Below the pieces are notes generated by a model, which worked only from the letters and a program-made list of their open reading frames with translations, was not told the DNA's origin and did not search any database. A program made the translations under genes and the position numbers. Below, piece by piece: positions 56,855 to 64,000 of a stretch of 64,000 nt of DNA. Where the stretch lies: IMG/VR virus record IMGVR_UViG_3300026538_000054, positions 124,001-188,000 of that record. One strand, 5' to 3'. Within the stretch, counting starts at the first letter, position 1. Every line of letters starts with the position of its first letter. The DNA is from a virus.

Positions 56855-57195
56855 CTCTCGAGCACGTCCTGATCGTCGGTCTGGCCGCCCATGCCATCTC
56901 TCGTGTCTGGTTCGACGGCTCTCTCTTTCAGGACAAGAGGGCCAGGCTTCAGGCCGCGCCCGACTCCTTTCTGCGAACCTTGCTCCTCTGTCGGCTGTGC
57001 TTCTCCATGCAGGCTGCGTGCCTTCTGGCGCTTCTCTGGGCCCTCTTTTCCCTGGCTGGTGAGAACACGGCCTTCTGGCTGCAACTGCCTGTCTGCGTCC
57101 TGGCCGCCGCCGCGGTGGCAAGCCTGATTTGTTTTCAGGAAAACAAACTCGCCCCTGTCGAGGTGACTTACAAGGAGGAAACGAAGGGGCCGTAG
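56851..57195 (+). CDS. DUF1360-like membrane protein (114 aa)
   Basis: TTG 56851 overlapping the previous stop. Two hydrophobic segments: the N-terminal GLAAHAISRVWF and ACLLALLWALFSLAG, then LQLPVCVLAAAAVASLICF. The pattern LCRLCFSMQ matches DUF1360-type proteins. A CCGG/CAGG palindrome lies within its coding end (57128). Role unknown. Confidence 0.5.
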   Translation: MTLEHVLIVGLAAHAISRVWFDGSLFQDKRARLQAAPDSFLRTLLLCRLCFSMQAACLLALLWALFSLAGENTAFWLQLPVCVLAAAAVASLICFQENKLAPVEVTYKEETKGP

Positions 57196-57388
57196 CAGGC
57201 CCTTATGGTCCTGAGAGGACCGGCCACCGCACCTGGGCGCTAACTCCGTCATAATGCGTTTCGACCGCCGCGCGACCTGCCTGGGCGGCGGTAAAAAGGA
57301 GCACTTCAGCCCGCCGAGGCTAACCAAGCGCCTCGACTTGTTCTTGCTTTCCCGATATCCGGGCTCGTTCATTCGTTAGGGCATCGCC
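57196..57388 (+). other. Intergenic leader of the reductase gene
   Basis: 193 bases. Contains hairpins GGTCCT/AGGACC (~57209) and CGAGGC/GCCTCG (~57316-57338) and a CGGTAAAAAGGAGC stretch. No cobalamin-box consensus or tRNA was recognised. The start ATG 57389 has no strong ribosome site. Confidence 0.35.
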
Positions 57389-59341
57389 ATGTTCATCTCA
57401 GCCGATGGCGGCGCGTCAGGCGCCGCTTCGGGCCTTTGCGTCGATAGCGGCCACGACCCGTTCGTGACGCCGCTTCAGAAGTTCCAATTCATCGACAAGT
57501 ACGCCCGTTGGCGGGAAGACCTGGGCCGACGGGAGACCTGGCCCGAGTGCTGTAACAGGGTGATCTCCTGGTTCCGCAAGCACCATCACCTGAGGGCCGT
57601 GGATGAAGCGACCTGGAGAGAGCTCCACCAGGGGATGTTCGAGCTGGAGGCGTCTCCCGCTATGCGGGTGGTCCAGATGGCCGGGCCGGCGTTGGATCGG
57701 TGCAATATTGGCTCCTATAACTGCAGTGCCGCCAACGTGGACTGCCTGGAGGTGTTTCCCGAGGCCCTGTACATCCTGATGCAGGGCTCTGGCTTCGGGT
57801 TCAGTGTCGAGAAAGAGCTGGTTGACCAGTTGCCCGTGGTCAAGAAGCAGCAGGGCGGCCCCAAGGAGCTCTTCGTCGTCCCGGACACCACGGAGGGTTG
57901 GTGCAACGCCCTGAAGTACGGGCTGGAGCTTTGGTTCAGCGGACGGGACATCGAGTACGACTTCTCCTTGATCAGACCGGCTGGCTCCAAGCTCAAAACC
58001 AAGGGTGGTACGGCGTCGGGCCCCGGTCCTTTGCGCAAAATGCTGCGCTTCGTCCGACAGATCGTCCTCTCCAGACAGGGAGAGAAACTCAGGCCGATCG
58101 ACTGCCACGACATGCTGTGCATGATCGGCAAGATCGTTCAGGTGGGGGGCGTGCGACGCGCTAGTGAGCTCTCCCTGTCAGACCCTGATGACGCAGAGAT
58201 GCGCAACGCCAAGACCGGGGCCTGGTGGGAGCACGCCCCCTGGCGCGACATGGCGAATATCAGCGCTGCCTATGAAGGAACGCCGAGCAGAGAGGAGTTC
58301 GACAGGGAGTGGGACGCACTCAGGCGGTCGGGGTCGGGCGAGAGAGGCATCTTCAACCGGAAGGCGGCACGGATGCTTGCGCCGGCCAGAAGGTTAATAG
58401 TTAAGTTTATCCTTAACCCGTGTGCTGAGATTCTGTTAAGAAGTTTAGGTTTGTGCAACTTGAGCATAACCGTTGCGCGACACAGAGATAACTATACCAG
58501 CCTCCGGCGCAAGGTACGACTCGCGGCCATCTTCGGCACCATCCAGGCCACCTTCACGAAGTTCCGCTACGTGAGAGACGGCTGGCGCATCAACGCGACG
58601 GAGGAGGCCCTGATTGGCGTAGACGTGACCGGTCAGATGGACTGCCCTCTTCTCAGGCCGGGTGCGCCAGGACGGACCGAATTGGTCAAAGACCTCAAGG
58701 AAGAGGTCCTCAGGGTCAACGAGACGTGGGCGAGGAAGCTGGGCATCAACCGAGCGGCGGCGGCCACCTGCGTCAAGCCGTCAGGCAATTCGGCGGCCTT
58801 CTTCAACTGCCGCTCAGGCATCCATGTCGGCTTCGCCAAACACCAGCTCAGGCGCGTGCGCGTCGCCAAGGTCAACCCGGTCGGCAAGCTCCTGGTCGCG
58901 CAGGGAGTGCCCTACGCCGAGGACCCGCTCAACGACTCTCTCTGGGTCTTCGACTTCGTGCCGCCGCCCCTCCCCGAAGGCACGCCGGACCGGAACGCCA
59001 TGACGGCCGTCGAGCAGTTCCACAACTGGCTGTTCTGGCGTGAGACGTGGGCTGAACACTCGGTGAGTTGTACGATCTATGTCGGCGAGGAAGAGTGGGG
59101 GCCTCTGGGCGAGGAGGTCTACAAGCACTTCGACAAGGTGACGGGGCTGAGCTTCCTTCCCAGGTCCAACGGGTCCTACAAGCTCGCGCCTAACGAGGAG
59201 ATCTCCCAGGAGGAGCACGAGCGCCTCACCAGGGAGTTCCCGGTCATCGACTGGTCGCAGTTGTCCCTCTACGAGAAAGAGGACAACACCACGAGCGCGC
59301 AGGAGCTCGCCTGCACGGCCAACGGATGTGATCTGTTCTGA
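57389..59341 (+). CDS. Class II (B12-dependent) ribonucleoside-triphosphate reductase
   Basis: 650 residues. NPCAEI at 343-348 carries the catalytic cysteine, with CNLS nearby; NCSAAN at 111-116 carries the first Cys; the C-terminus has a paired Cys (ACTANGCDLF) for re-reduction. RPAGSKLKTKGGTASGPGPL and GVRRASELSLSDPDDAEM match the monomeric RTPR type. It converts NTPs to dNTPs using adenosylcobalamin and would work with ThyX. About 78 bases over the NPCAEI region (58393-58470) are markedly AT-richer than the rest. Confidence 0.85.
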   Translation: MFISADGGASGAASGLCVDSGHDPFVTPLQKFQFIDKYARWREDLGRRETWPECCNRVISWFRKHHHLRAVDEATWRELHQGMFELEASPAMRVVQMAGPALDRCNIGSYNCSAANVDCLEVFPEALYILMQGSGFGFSVEKELVDQLPVVKKQQGGPKELFVVPDTTEGWCNALKYGLELWFSGRDIEYDFSLIRPAGSKLKTKGGTASGPGPLRKMLRFVRQIVLSRQGEKLRPIDCHDMLCMIGKIVQVGGVRRASELSLSDPDDAEMRNAKTGAWWEHAPWRDMANISAAYEGTPSREEFDREWDALRRSGSGERGIFNRKAARMLAPARRLIVKFILNPCAEILLRSLGLCNLSITVARHRDNYTSLRRKVRLAAIFGTIQATFTKFRYVRDGWRINATEEALIGVDVTGQMDCPLLRPGAPGRTELVKDLKEEVLRVNETWARKLGINRAAAATCVKPSGNSAAFFNCRSGIHVGFAKHQLRRVRVAKVNPVGKLLVAQGVPYAEDPLNDSLWVFDFVPPPLPEGTPDRNAMTAVEQFHNWLFWRETWAEHSVSCTIYVGEEEWGPLGEEVYKHFDKVTGLSFLPRSNGSYKLAPNEEISQEEHERLTREFPVIDWSQLSLYEKEDNTTSAQELACTANGCDLF

Positions 59342-59365
59342 CTAACGCGATCTTGTGCGCGTTAG
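59342..59365 (+). terminator. 8-bp inverted repeat after the reductase
   Basis: CTAACGCG and CGCGTTAG form a perfect 8-bp stem right after the stop codon, with an 8-nt loop. It may act with the terminator below to end the message. Confidence 0.5.
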
Positions 59366-59369
59366 GATT

Positions 59370-59410
59370 ACGGGCACCGGTGGAACTTCCACCGGTGCCC
59401 GTACTGTTTT
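59370..59410 (+). terminator. Strong rho-independent terminator
   Basis: A perfect 15-bp stem (ACGGGCACCGGTGGA with its complement) with a 3-nt loop, followed by ACTGTTTT. It closes the reductase unit. Confidence 0.85.
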
Positions 59411-59420
59411 CAGGAAAACA
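59405..59420. promoter_or_regulatory. CAGG-centred palindrome variant before 59424
   Basis: TGTTTTC/GAAAACA arms with central AG, four bases before the ATG at 59424. The placement mirrors the copy before the AAA+ gene. Confidence 0.5.
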
Positions 59421-59423
59421 AAA

Positions 59424-59591
59424 ATGAGCAACCCTATGAGTCTGGATGACATGCACCCAGGCGTCTACGTCACCGTGAGCAGGTGGCACGACAACGCCGG
59501 CGCGACCCACGCCTCGATGCGGTCCCGGAATGGCTGGAGCCGCCCCTCGACCCAGAGGTTGTACAGCCTCGGGCGGCTGTGGGCGGGGTGA
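59424..59591 (+). CDS. Chimeric small reading frame (phage start, then host-like DNA)
   Basis: ATG 59424. Residues 1-23 (MSNPMSLDDMHPGVYVTVSRWHD) look like a normal small phage gene start. After about 59488 the + frame has no coding look, while the opposite strand becomes coding-like. So the true gene was probably cut by an insertion, and the translated tail is not natural. Confidence 0.4.
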   Translation: MSNPMSLDDMHPGVYVTVSRWHDNAGATHASMRSRNGWSRPSTQRLYSLGRLWAG

Positions 59592-59676
59592 TTGGCGTAG
59601 CGGTGCCTTTGCTTCTCCACCCAGTCAGGCGTGAAGACAAGGGGCGGGGGGGGGTGTTCAGACCGGCGGTCGTCAT
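59465..59676 (-). pseudogene. Truncated host-like gene with a homopolymer frameshift
   Basis: On the - strand ATG 59676 (MTTAGLNTP...) and, after the nine-C run, a coding-like frame LVFTPDWVEKQRHRYANHPAHSRPRLYNLWVEGRLQPFRDRIEAWV. The two parts are in different frames unless the run has a different length. The gene also lacks its 3' end at the phage junction (~59488). Family not recognised; style is planctomycete chromosomal. Confidence 0.4.
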
Positions 59677-60203
59677 GGAGCGGCCCTCAAACCTGGGGGA
59701 TGCGCGGGCGGAGCAGCACCCAACAAAGACGGCTCGGCGGTGTCAGCGGTTCGCGTCGCCTGGCAGCCCTCCCGATGGTCAGCGTACCAGCGCCTGCCGC
59801 GGCGCCAACGGCCACTCCGGACAGCCTCCTGGGGCTTCCCCGGGCGGGCCTGTCGGTCCGCGCGCCCGCTTGCGGATAATGCCCTTTGGCGGGCCTGCCG
59901 GCATCCGCCCGGCCGGCCGGCGAGGGTGTAGGGGACGCTCGCGCCGGCCCCCGTTTTGCGCGCACAGGGGGAGGGGTGGGCCAGGGGGACGGCGGCAGCG
60001 TTCATGATCGAGGCCGGCCGCCAGAGGGCAAGGCGCAAAGGGAAGGCCGGCCAGTCCGTCTATAAGCATTATCCGCAGGACAACATTCCGCCGCTGCGCA
60101 TGACCACTCGCCCCAGCCGCCTCTCGGTTGCCGTGCGGTCGCTCCGCCTTTACAATCCCGACTGGTAGCGAGCGGGATGTGGCCCGCTTGGAGCGAGTGG
60201 TCG
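59677..60203. other. Non-coding-looking GC-rich stretch before purE
   Basis: About 500 bases without a convincing gene, in contrast to the packed phage regions. Short open stretches lack coding bias. It suggests a host-derived segment containing purE. Nothing else was recognised. Confidence 0.45.
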
Positions 60204-61211
60204 ATGTTGGAGGCGACAGTGGAAGAGATTGCGGCGGAGACGGACAATCGGGTCGTCGGCCTCGTCATGGGGAGCGACTCCGACTTAAAGACCATGCGCC
60301 ACGCCGCCGACGCCCTGAAGGACCTCGGGGTCAAATGCGATGTGCAAGTCCGCTCCGCGCACCGCAGCCCCGATTACTTGTTCGAGTATGCCAACGAGGC
60401 GGAAGGGAAAGGCCTGGCCTTGATCATCGCCGGTGCCGGCGGGGCGGCTCACCTGCCGGGGATGACGGCGTCGAAGACAATCGTGCCCGTCATCGGCGTG
60501 CCCGTGGTCGCTACCCCGCTGCGCGGCGTGGACGCCCTGCTGTCTATCATGCAGATGCCCGCCGAGGTCGGAGTCGCGACGGTAGGCATCGGGCCTGCCG
60601 GCGCCGACCGCGCCGCGCGCTTTGCCGCCTCGATCCTCGCCCTTGAGAACGACGCCTTGCGCGCCCGTCTGGCCGCCGGCCGGCCGGACCTCCCGCCTGG
60701 GCGGCCGGGAAAGAACCAGTTTCGAGCCAGGAAGGTGGTTGTGCTTGCCGAGAGGGGGCCGCAGCACGAGGTTCTTCGGCACGCATCGGGTCACTTTGAA
60801 AAGCTCGGGGTGCTTCACGACTTTCGCGTAGTTGGGGAGACGGTCACGGATCTCGAACTGTCGCGCGCCGTGGCGAAGGACGAGGACGAAGGGGCGGCGG
60901 CCTTCATCGCGGGGTCGGATCAAGGGATCGGCCTGGCCTGCAGGGTGGCCCGCGCGACGCTACTGCCCGTCCTCGCCGTTCCCATCGTGACCGGGCAAGT
61001 CGCCTCGATCGACCGATTCGTGCAGCCGTTCATGGAGATGCCGCCGGGGGTTGCGACTTTCGCGATCGGCCGGCCTGGCGCGATCAACGCCGCCCTGTTC
61101 GCCGCGACCTTCCTGTCGCCGCCCGTGTCCCCGCTCAGGGACAGCCTCAAGAAAATGCGCGAGGAGCAGGAACGGCGGGTCCGCGCCATGAATGAACATC
61201 TGCCGCGGTAA
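60204..61211 (+). CDS. purE: PurE-like protein with tandem domains (AIR/N5-CAIR mutase family)
   Basis: ATG 60204 (ATG 60177 is alternative); 335 residues. Domain 1 has MGSDSDLKTMRHAADAL, SAHRSPDYLFEYA, and the catalytic-site GAGGAAHLPGM. Domain 2 (~175-335) repeats the fold in diverged form (LAERGPQHEVLRHASGHFEKLG; IAGSDQGIGLACRVARAT) and lacks the HRSP motif. It would catalyse a step of purine synthesis; the second half may be structural or regulatory. The stop overlaps the next start (TAATG). Confidence 0.8.
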   Translation: MLEATVEEIAAETDNRVVGLVMGSDSDLKTMRHAADALKDLGVKCDVQVRSAHRSPDYLFEYANEAEGKGLALIIAGAGGAAHLPGMTASKTIVPVIGVPVVATPLRGVDALLSIMQMPAEVGVATVGIGPAGADRAARFAASILALENDALRARLAAGRPDLPPGRPGKNQFRARKVVVLAERGPQHEVLRHASGHFEKLGVLHDFRVVGETVTDLELSRAVAKDEDEGAAAFIAGSDQGIGLACRVARATLLPVLAVPIVTGQVASIDRFVQPFMEMPPGVATFAIGRPGAINAALFAATFLSPPVSPLRDSLKKMREEQERRVRAMNEHLPR

Positions 61212-61363
61212 TGATGAGGGTCCGCGTGTTTGCCGCGATCATCCTGGAGCGCGAGGCCGACCGCGCGAAGAGAAACGCTCGCGCTCTTTCTAGCGCGCTG
61301 GGGAAGTGGCCTGGTGACGAGACGGACGAGGAGATCAACAAGGCACTCGAAGACATCAGTTAA
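61211..61363 (+). CDS. Small hypothetical protein (50 aa)
   Basis: ATG 61211 (or 61214) shares bases with the purE stop. Short helical peptide (RVRVFAAIILEREADRAKRNARALSSALG ... DETDEEINKALEDIS). No family. Coupled with purE by overlap. Confidence 0.5.
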   Translation: MMRVRVFAAIILEREADRAKRNARALSSALGKWPGDETDEEINKALEDIS

Positions 61364-61425
61364 CTTGGACGTCCTTGCTAGGATGACGGTTTGCGCCCGC
61401 ACTTGCACGCCAAAGAGCGACAACC

Positions 61426-61848
61426 GTGATCCTCGTTCTCGATATCGACAGAGATGACTCTGACGAGGGCGTCGCCTGCGTCGTCCTTAGTCTCAAAGGG
61501 CCGCACGCCGCCGATGTCCTGGCCAGGCTCAAGAGCTACAGGGCATTCCTTGATTCCCGACAGGACGCCTCCGAGGTCGTCTTCACGGAGCCTGTGGACA
61601 GATTGAAGTTCCTGAGGCGCGCGCCTCAGGGCCTGAGACCACTACCAGGCGTCAAGCCGGAGTCCGGCGTCAGGCAACTGGCTGACCCCGTCAGGCCCTC
61701 TGAAGGCGACCGCGTGCTCGTCTACGAGGCCTCAATGGTCATCAGTGAAGAAGGCGCCTTCTGGCGAGGCTACGTGAAGACAGGAATGGTGGAGAGCGCG
61801 CCTTTGCCGATAGCTATCGTCGTCGGTCTGGTCAAGGCCGCCGGCTAA
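61426..61848 (+). CDS. Hypothetical protein (140 aa)
   Basis: GTG 61426. Alpha/beta pattern (ILVLDIDRDDSDEGVACVVLSLKGPHAADVLARLKSY) and a C-terminal beta segment; could be a small nucleotide-binding fold but no motif is diagnostic. The stop is followed by a run of seven T. No family recognised. Confidence 0.45.
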   Translation: MILVLDIDRDDSDEGVACVVLSLKGPHAADVLARLKSYRAFLDSRQDASEVVFTEPVDRLKFLRRAPQGLRPLPGVKPESGVRQLADPVRPSEGDRVLVYEASMVISEEGAFWRGYVKTGMVESAPLPIAIVVGLVKAAG

Positions 61849-61891
61849 CGTTTTTTTAACAAAAGACAACCCTGAAAAGGGACCGCGAGAG

Positions 61892-62620
61892 ATGCCGTTC
61901 GCTCTCCCGCTTGCGGCCAGGGTACGGCCGCGTGAAGAAGACCATGGCGACATACAACACGGGAACACGAAACTAGGAAAGAAGGACATCCTCTGGGTGT
62001 GGGACCTGCCGGCGGTGACCACTTGTCCAGGCAGGAGCAAGCTCTGCGAAGAGCTGTGCTACGCCAACTCCGGCTTCTTCCGGATGCCGAGCGTGACCAT
62101 GGGCCTGGCCCGAAACCTGCGATACAGCCACGGGGCCGACTTTGAAGACTGGCTTGTGTCCGTCCTCAAGAAGCGCGCGGTGCAGGTATTGCGCGTACAC
62201 GGCTCGGGCGATTTCTACTCTCAGGCCTACGCCATCTCCTGCTGGCGCATCTTCAGGCGGCTGCCTCACACGGCCTTCTACTTCTACACGCGCTCCTGGC
62301 GAGACAGGGAGATAATGCCCGTCCTCGCCGGCATGGCCCTTGAGCCCAACGTCGAGGCCTGGTTTTCCACGGACAAGGAAACAGGGCCACCGGAATGTGC
62401 GCTTCCGCGCGTGAAGATCGCCTACATGCTCACGGCGGGCGAGACGGCCCCGGCCTTCCCGGTTGACCTAGTGTTCCGGGATGAAGGCCACTTACCAGGC
62501 GAGAGAGTCAAGCGCGCAGGGGGCGCGCTTGTTTGCCCTTACGAGCAAGGCCCTGGCCTGAACGTCACCTGCGCCAAGTGCAAGATCTGTTTTCGAGAAG
62601 CGTTGCGAGGACGACCATGA
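61892..62620 (+). CDS. GP88-like phage protein (242 aa)
   Basis: ATG 61892. HGNTKLGKKDILWVWDLPAVTTCPGRSKLCEELCYANSGFF with several Cys matches the GP88-type family of tailed phages, as do ARNLRYSHGADFEDWLV and LRVHGSGDFYSQAYAISCWRIF. The C-terminal CPYEQGPGLNVTCAKCKICF adds more Cys, so metal binding is likely. Family function is not established. It precedes the GHKL ATPase gene with a 4-base overlap. Confidence 0.7.
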   Translation: MPFALPLAARVRPREEDHGDIQHGNTKLGKKDILWVWDLPAVTTCPGRSKLCEELCYANSGFFRMPSVTMGLARNLRYSHGADFEDWLVSVLKKRAVQVLRVHGSGDFYSQAYAISCWRIFRRLPHTAFYFYTRSWRDREIMPVLAGMALEPNVEAWFSTDKETGPPECALPRVKIAYMLTAGETAPAFPVDLVFRDEGHLPGERVKRAGGALVCPYEQGPGLNVTCAKCKICFREALRGRP

Positions 62621-64000
62621 CGAACACGAACGGCGAGCTGCGCAAGTTCCGCGCCCACGAAGAGTTACTGGCCAAGGTCATCAGGGACCAGACCGGCGGC
62701 GTGGACCGGGCCATCCTGGAGGCCGTGCAGAACTCCATCGACGCCGGCGCCCCTGAGGTCTACATCACCACGTCCCTCTCGCGGCTGAGCATCGCCGACC
62801 CGGGCAAGGGCTTCGCGAGCAGAGAGGAGATCGTCAACAACTTCGAGACCTTCGGCAGGCCGCATGAGGCCAGGGAGGCCAAGCAGTTCGGCGCTTTTCG
62901 CATGGGCCGCGGGCAGCTCATGCCGCACGGCGCCTGCTCCTGGACGAGCAACCGGTGGAAGATGTCCGTGGACCTGGACAAGGACGGCCTGGCCTATCGC
63001 CTCGAAGAGCTCGAGGAGGCCCAGCCCGGCTGCACGGTCAAGGTGGACCTCTACAGGCCGCTCTCCAACTACGACCTGACCAGGCTGCGCGCCGACCTCA
63101 AGCGCGACGTCAAGTACGTGGAGACCAAGGTCTTCCTGGACAACGAGAGGATCTCTCAGGGCGCTCGCGAGGGTAAGTGGTCGGTAGATGGCGATTGGTT
63201 CGTGGGGCACTTCAACCTCACGGGCGATCTTCACCTCTACAACGTCGGCGTTCACGTCGCCACCTGGCCCAACTCCAAGTACGGCGTGGGCGGCACGGTG
63301 GTCACGAACCTGGCCATGCGCCTGAACACGGCGAGAAACGACCCCAAGGACGACTGCCCGGTCTGGACCGAGGCGAAGGAGGCCATGCTGAAAGAGAGGG
63401 CTCGCCTTCTCGAAGAGATACAGGCCGCGGGCAGGCCCAAGAAGAAAAGCTCTTCGGGCAAGAAGACGAGCACACGCAAACACCTCTACGTGGAGGAGAG
63501 AGAACGGCGAATACGGAAGATATTCGCCGGTGACGTCGGGGTGGAGAGTGACGACCTCTCAGAGCCCTATTTCTATGCGCCCACGGATAATCGCAAGTGG
63601 GTCAGCGCTCTCTGGCTTCACAAGGCCTGCTCGAAGCATTGTGAAGCGCTACGCGTGGTGGTGGCCCCTCGCAGACACGATCTAGCGGTCAAGGCCAACC
63701 AGTTCAAGCTCTTCTATTTGATAGACCATCGGAACTGCTCGCGCACGAACACCGAACCAGAGGCCCTGGTAAACGGCCTCAACCGATTCTTCGGCTCTTA
63801 CCACGCGCGGCTGTTCAAGTTCTTGAGCCACGCGGAGGCCCTGGAGACCGTGGCCAGGCACGTAGAGGTCCTGGAGCGCAGGAAGCTCACCGCTCAGGAA
63901 GAGGTCCTTGGCACTGCGCTCACAGAACATCTGCCCTTGAGTTTCTACGAGAAGAGCCATGGCTACCTGGGTACGCGTTACCACGTCGGGGTGTTTGACA
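62617..64000 (+). CDS. HSP90-like (GHKL) ATPase, 3' end outside window
   Basis: ATG 62617; 461 codons read here with no stop. N-box AILEAVQNSIDAGA, G1-like IADPGKGF and the lid-region FGAFRMGRGQLM match GHKL ATPases. The remainder (IFAGDVGVE..., LRVVVAPRRHDL...) resembles an MLH/MORC-like middle part. T4 rIIA and other phage proteins belong to this superfamily; they affect lysis or membrane and defence functions. Length in the window already exceeds the ATPase domain, so extra C-terminal domains are expected. Confidence 0.75.
   Translation, partial: MTNTNGELRKFRAHEELLAKVIRDQTGGVDRAILEAVQNSIDAGAPEVYITTSLSRLSIADPGKGFASREEIVNNFETFGRPHEAREAKQFGAFRMGRGQLMPHGACSWTSNRWKMSVDLDKDGLAYRLEELEEAQPGCTVKVDLYRPLSNYDLTRLRADLKRDVKYVETKVFLDNERISQGAREGKWSVDGDWFVGHFNLTGDLHLYNVGVHVATWPNSKYGVGGTVVTNLAMRLNTARNDPKDDCPVWTEAKEAMLKERARLLEEIQAAGRPKKKSSSGKKTSTRKHLYVEERERRIRKIFAGDVGVESDDLSEPYFYAPTDNRKWVSALWLHKACSKHCEALRVVVAPRRHDLAVKANQFKLFYLIDHRNCSRTNTEPEALVNGLNRFFGSYHARLFKFLSHAEALETVARHVEVLERRKLTAQEEVLGTALTEHLPLSFYEKSHGYLGTRYHVGVFD

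Noticed and set aside
57230-57290. tRNA-like stretch before the reductase
   Set aside because: No cloverleaf with a proper T-loop and anticodon arm could be drawn.
57196-57388. Possible cobalamin riboswitch before the B12-type reductase
   Set aside because: The expected conserved boxes and multi-stem pattern are not visible; only simple hairpins are seen.

Overview
The window reads as part of the genome of a large, GC-rich, tightly packed contractile-tailed (myovirus-like) phage. Most genes lie on the + strand, and many overlap their neighbours by 1-4 bases (ATGA, GTGA, TTGA or TAATG junctions). The likely host is a planctomycete, probably Gemmata-like. This is an inference. It rests on the repeated N-terminal module resembling TIGR02996 (30825, 33421, 44477, 55046, 56411), two intact proteins and one broken copy of the MTEAEW...RKLRLF family, zinc-ribbon glycan proteins of a planctomycete type, and an apparently host-derived purE segment. 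No tRNA, rRNA or CRISPR array was recognised.

Layout. Positions 1-19.6 kb are a tail module: a structural protein cut by the left edge, neck-like genes, sheath, tube, baseplate spike, a tail-assembly-chaperone pair joined by a probable -1 frameshift, a tape-measure-like protein, hub, gp25-like wedge and J-like wedge. A sigma-70-family factor sits inside this module. Positions 19.6-31 kb hold further structural or unknown proteins and a glycan-modification locus (GH130-like propeller, FkbM methyltransferase, GT25 glycosyltransferase) that has been split by an HNH endonuclease gene. An orphan response regulator and several small genes follow. Positions 31-41 kb hold a papain-like protease on the - strand and a Ycf46-like AAA+ ATPase carrying a mini-intein in its P-loop. 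They also hold a deoxyribosyltransferase-like protein, Ycf35/DUF1257 and DUF2997, which together with the ATPase form a conserved trio.

Positions 41-50 kb contain an IS4-family element, planctomycete-type small genes, a CHC2-like zinc-finger (primase-like) protein and flavin-dependent thymidylate synthase ThyX. Positions 50.6-53.9 kb hold the large terminase on the - strand. It is interrupted by an intein whose homing-endonuclease domain is encoded in a different reading frame from the splicing domains. Positions 54-64 kb contain small membrane proteins, a GNAT acetyltransferase, a coenzyme-B12-type ribonucleotide reductase, a host-like purE segment, a GP88-like protein and an HSP90-like (GHKL) ATPase cut by the right edge.

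How the parts fit. The tail genes form one late operon with its own sigma factor. ThyX, the reductase and the deoxyribosyltransferase-like protein would supply nucleotides. TerL packages DNA, and the glycan enzymes could modify the virion or host surface.

The most unusual signals are not ordinary genes. First, a family of about eight short intergenic elements has two interlocking stems (H-type pseudoknot architecture). One stem is conserved and the other varies with compensation, and most copies lie just before start codons. Second, the terminase intein contains an out-of-frame endonuclease. Third, the HNH insertion splits the glycan gene at a point where removing 1,152 nt restores the frame exactly. 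Fourth, a CCGG-centred palindrome recurs at gene starts.
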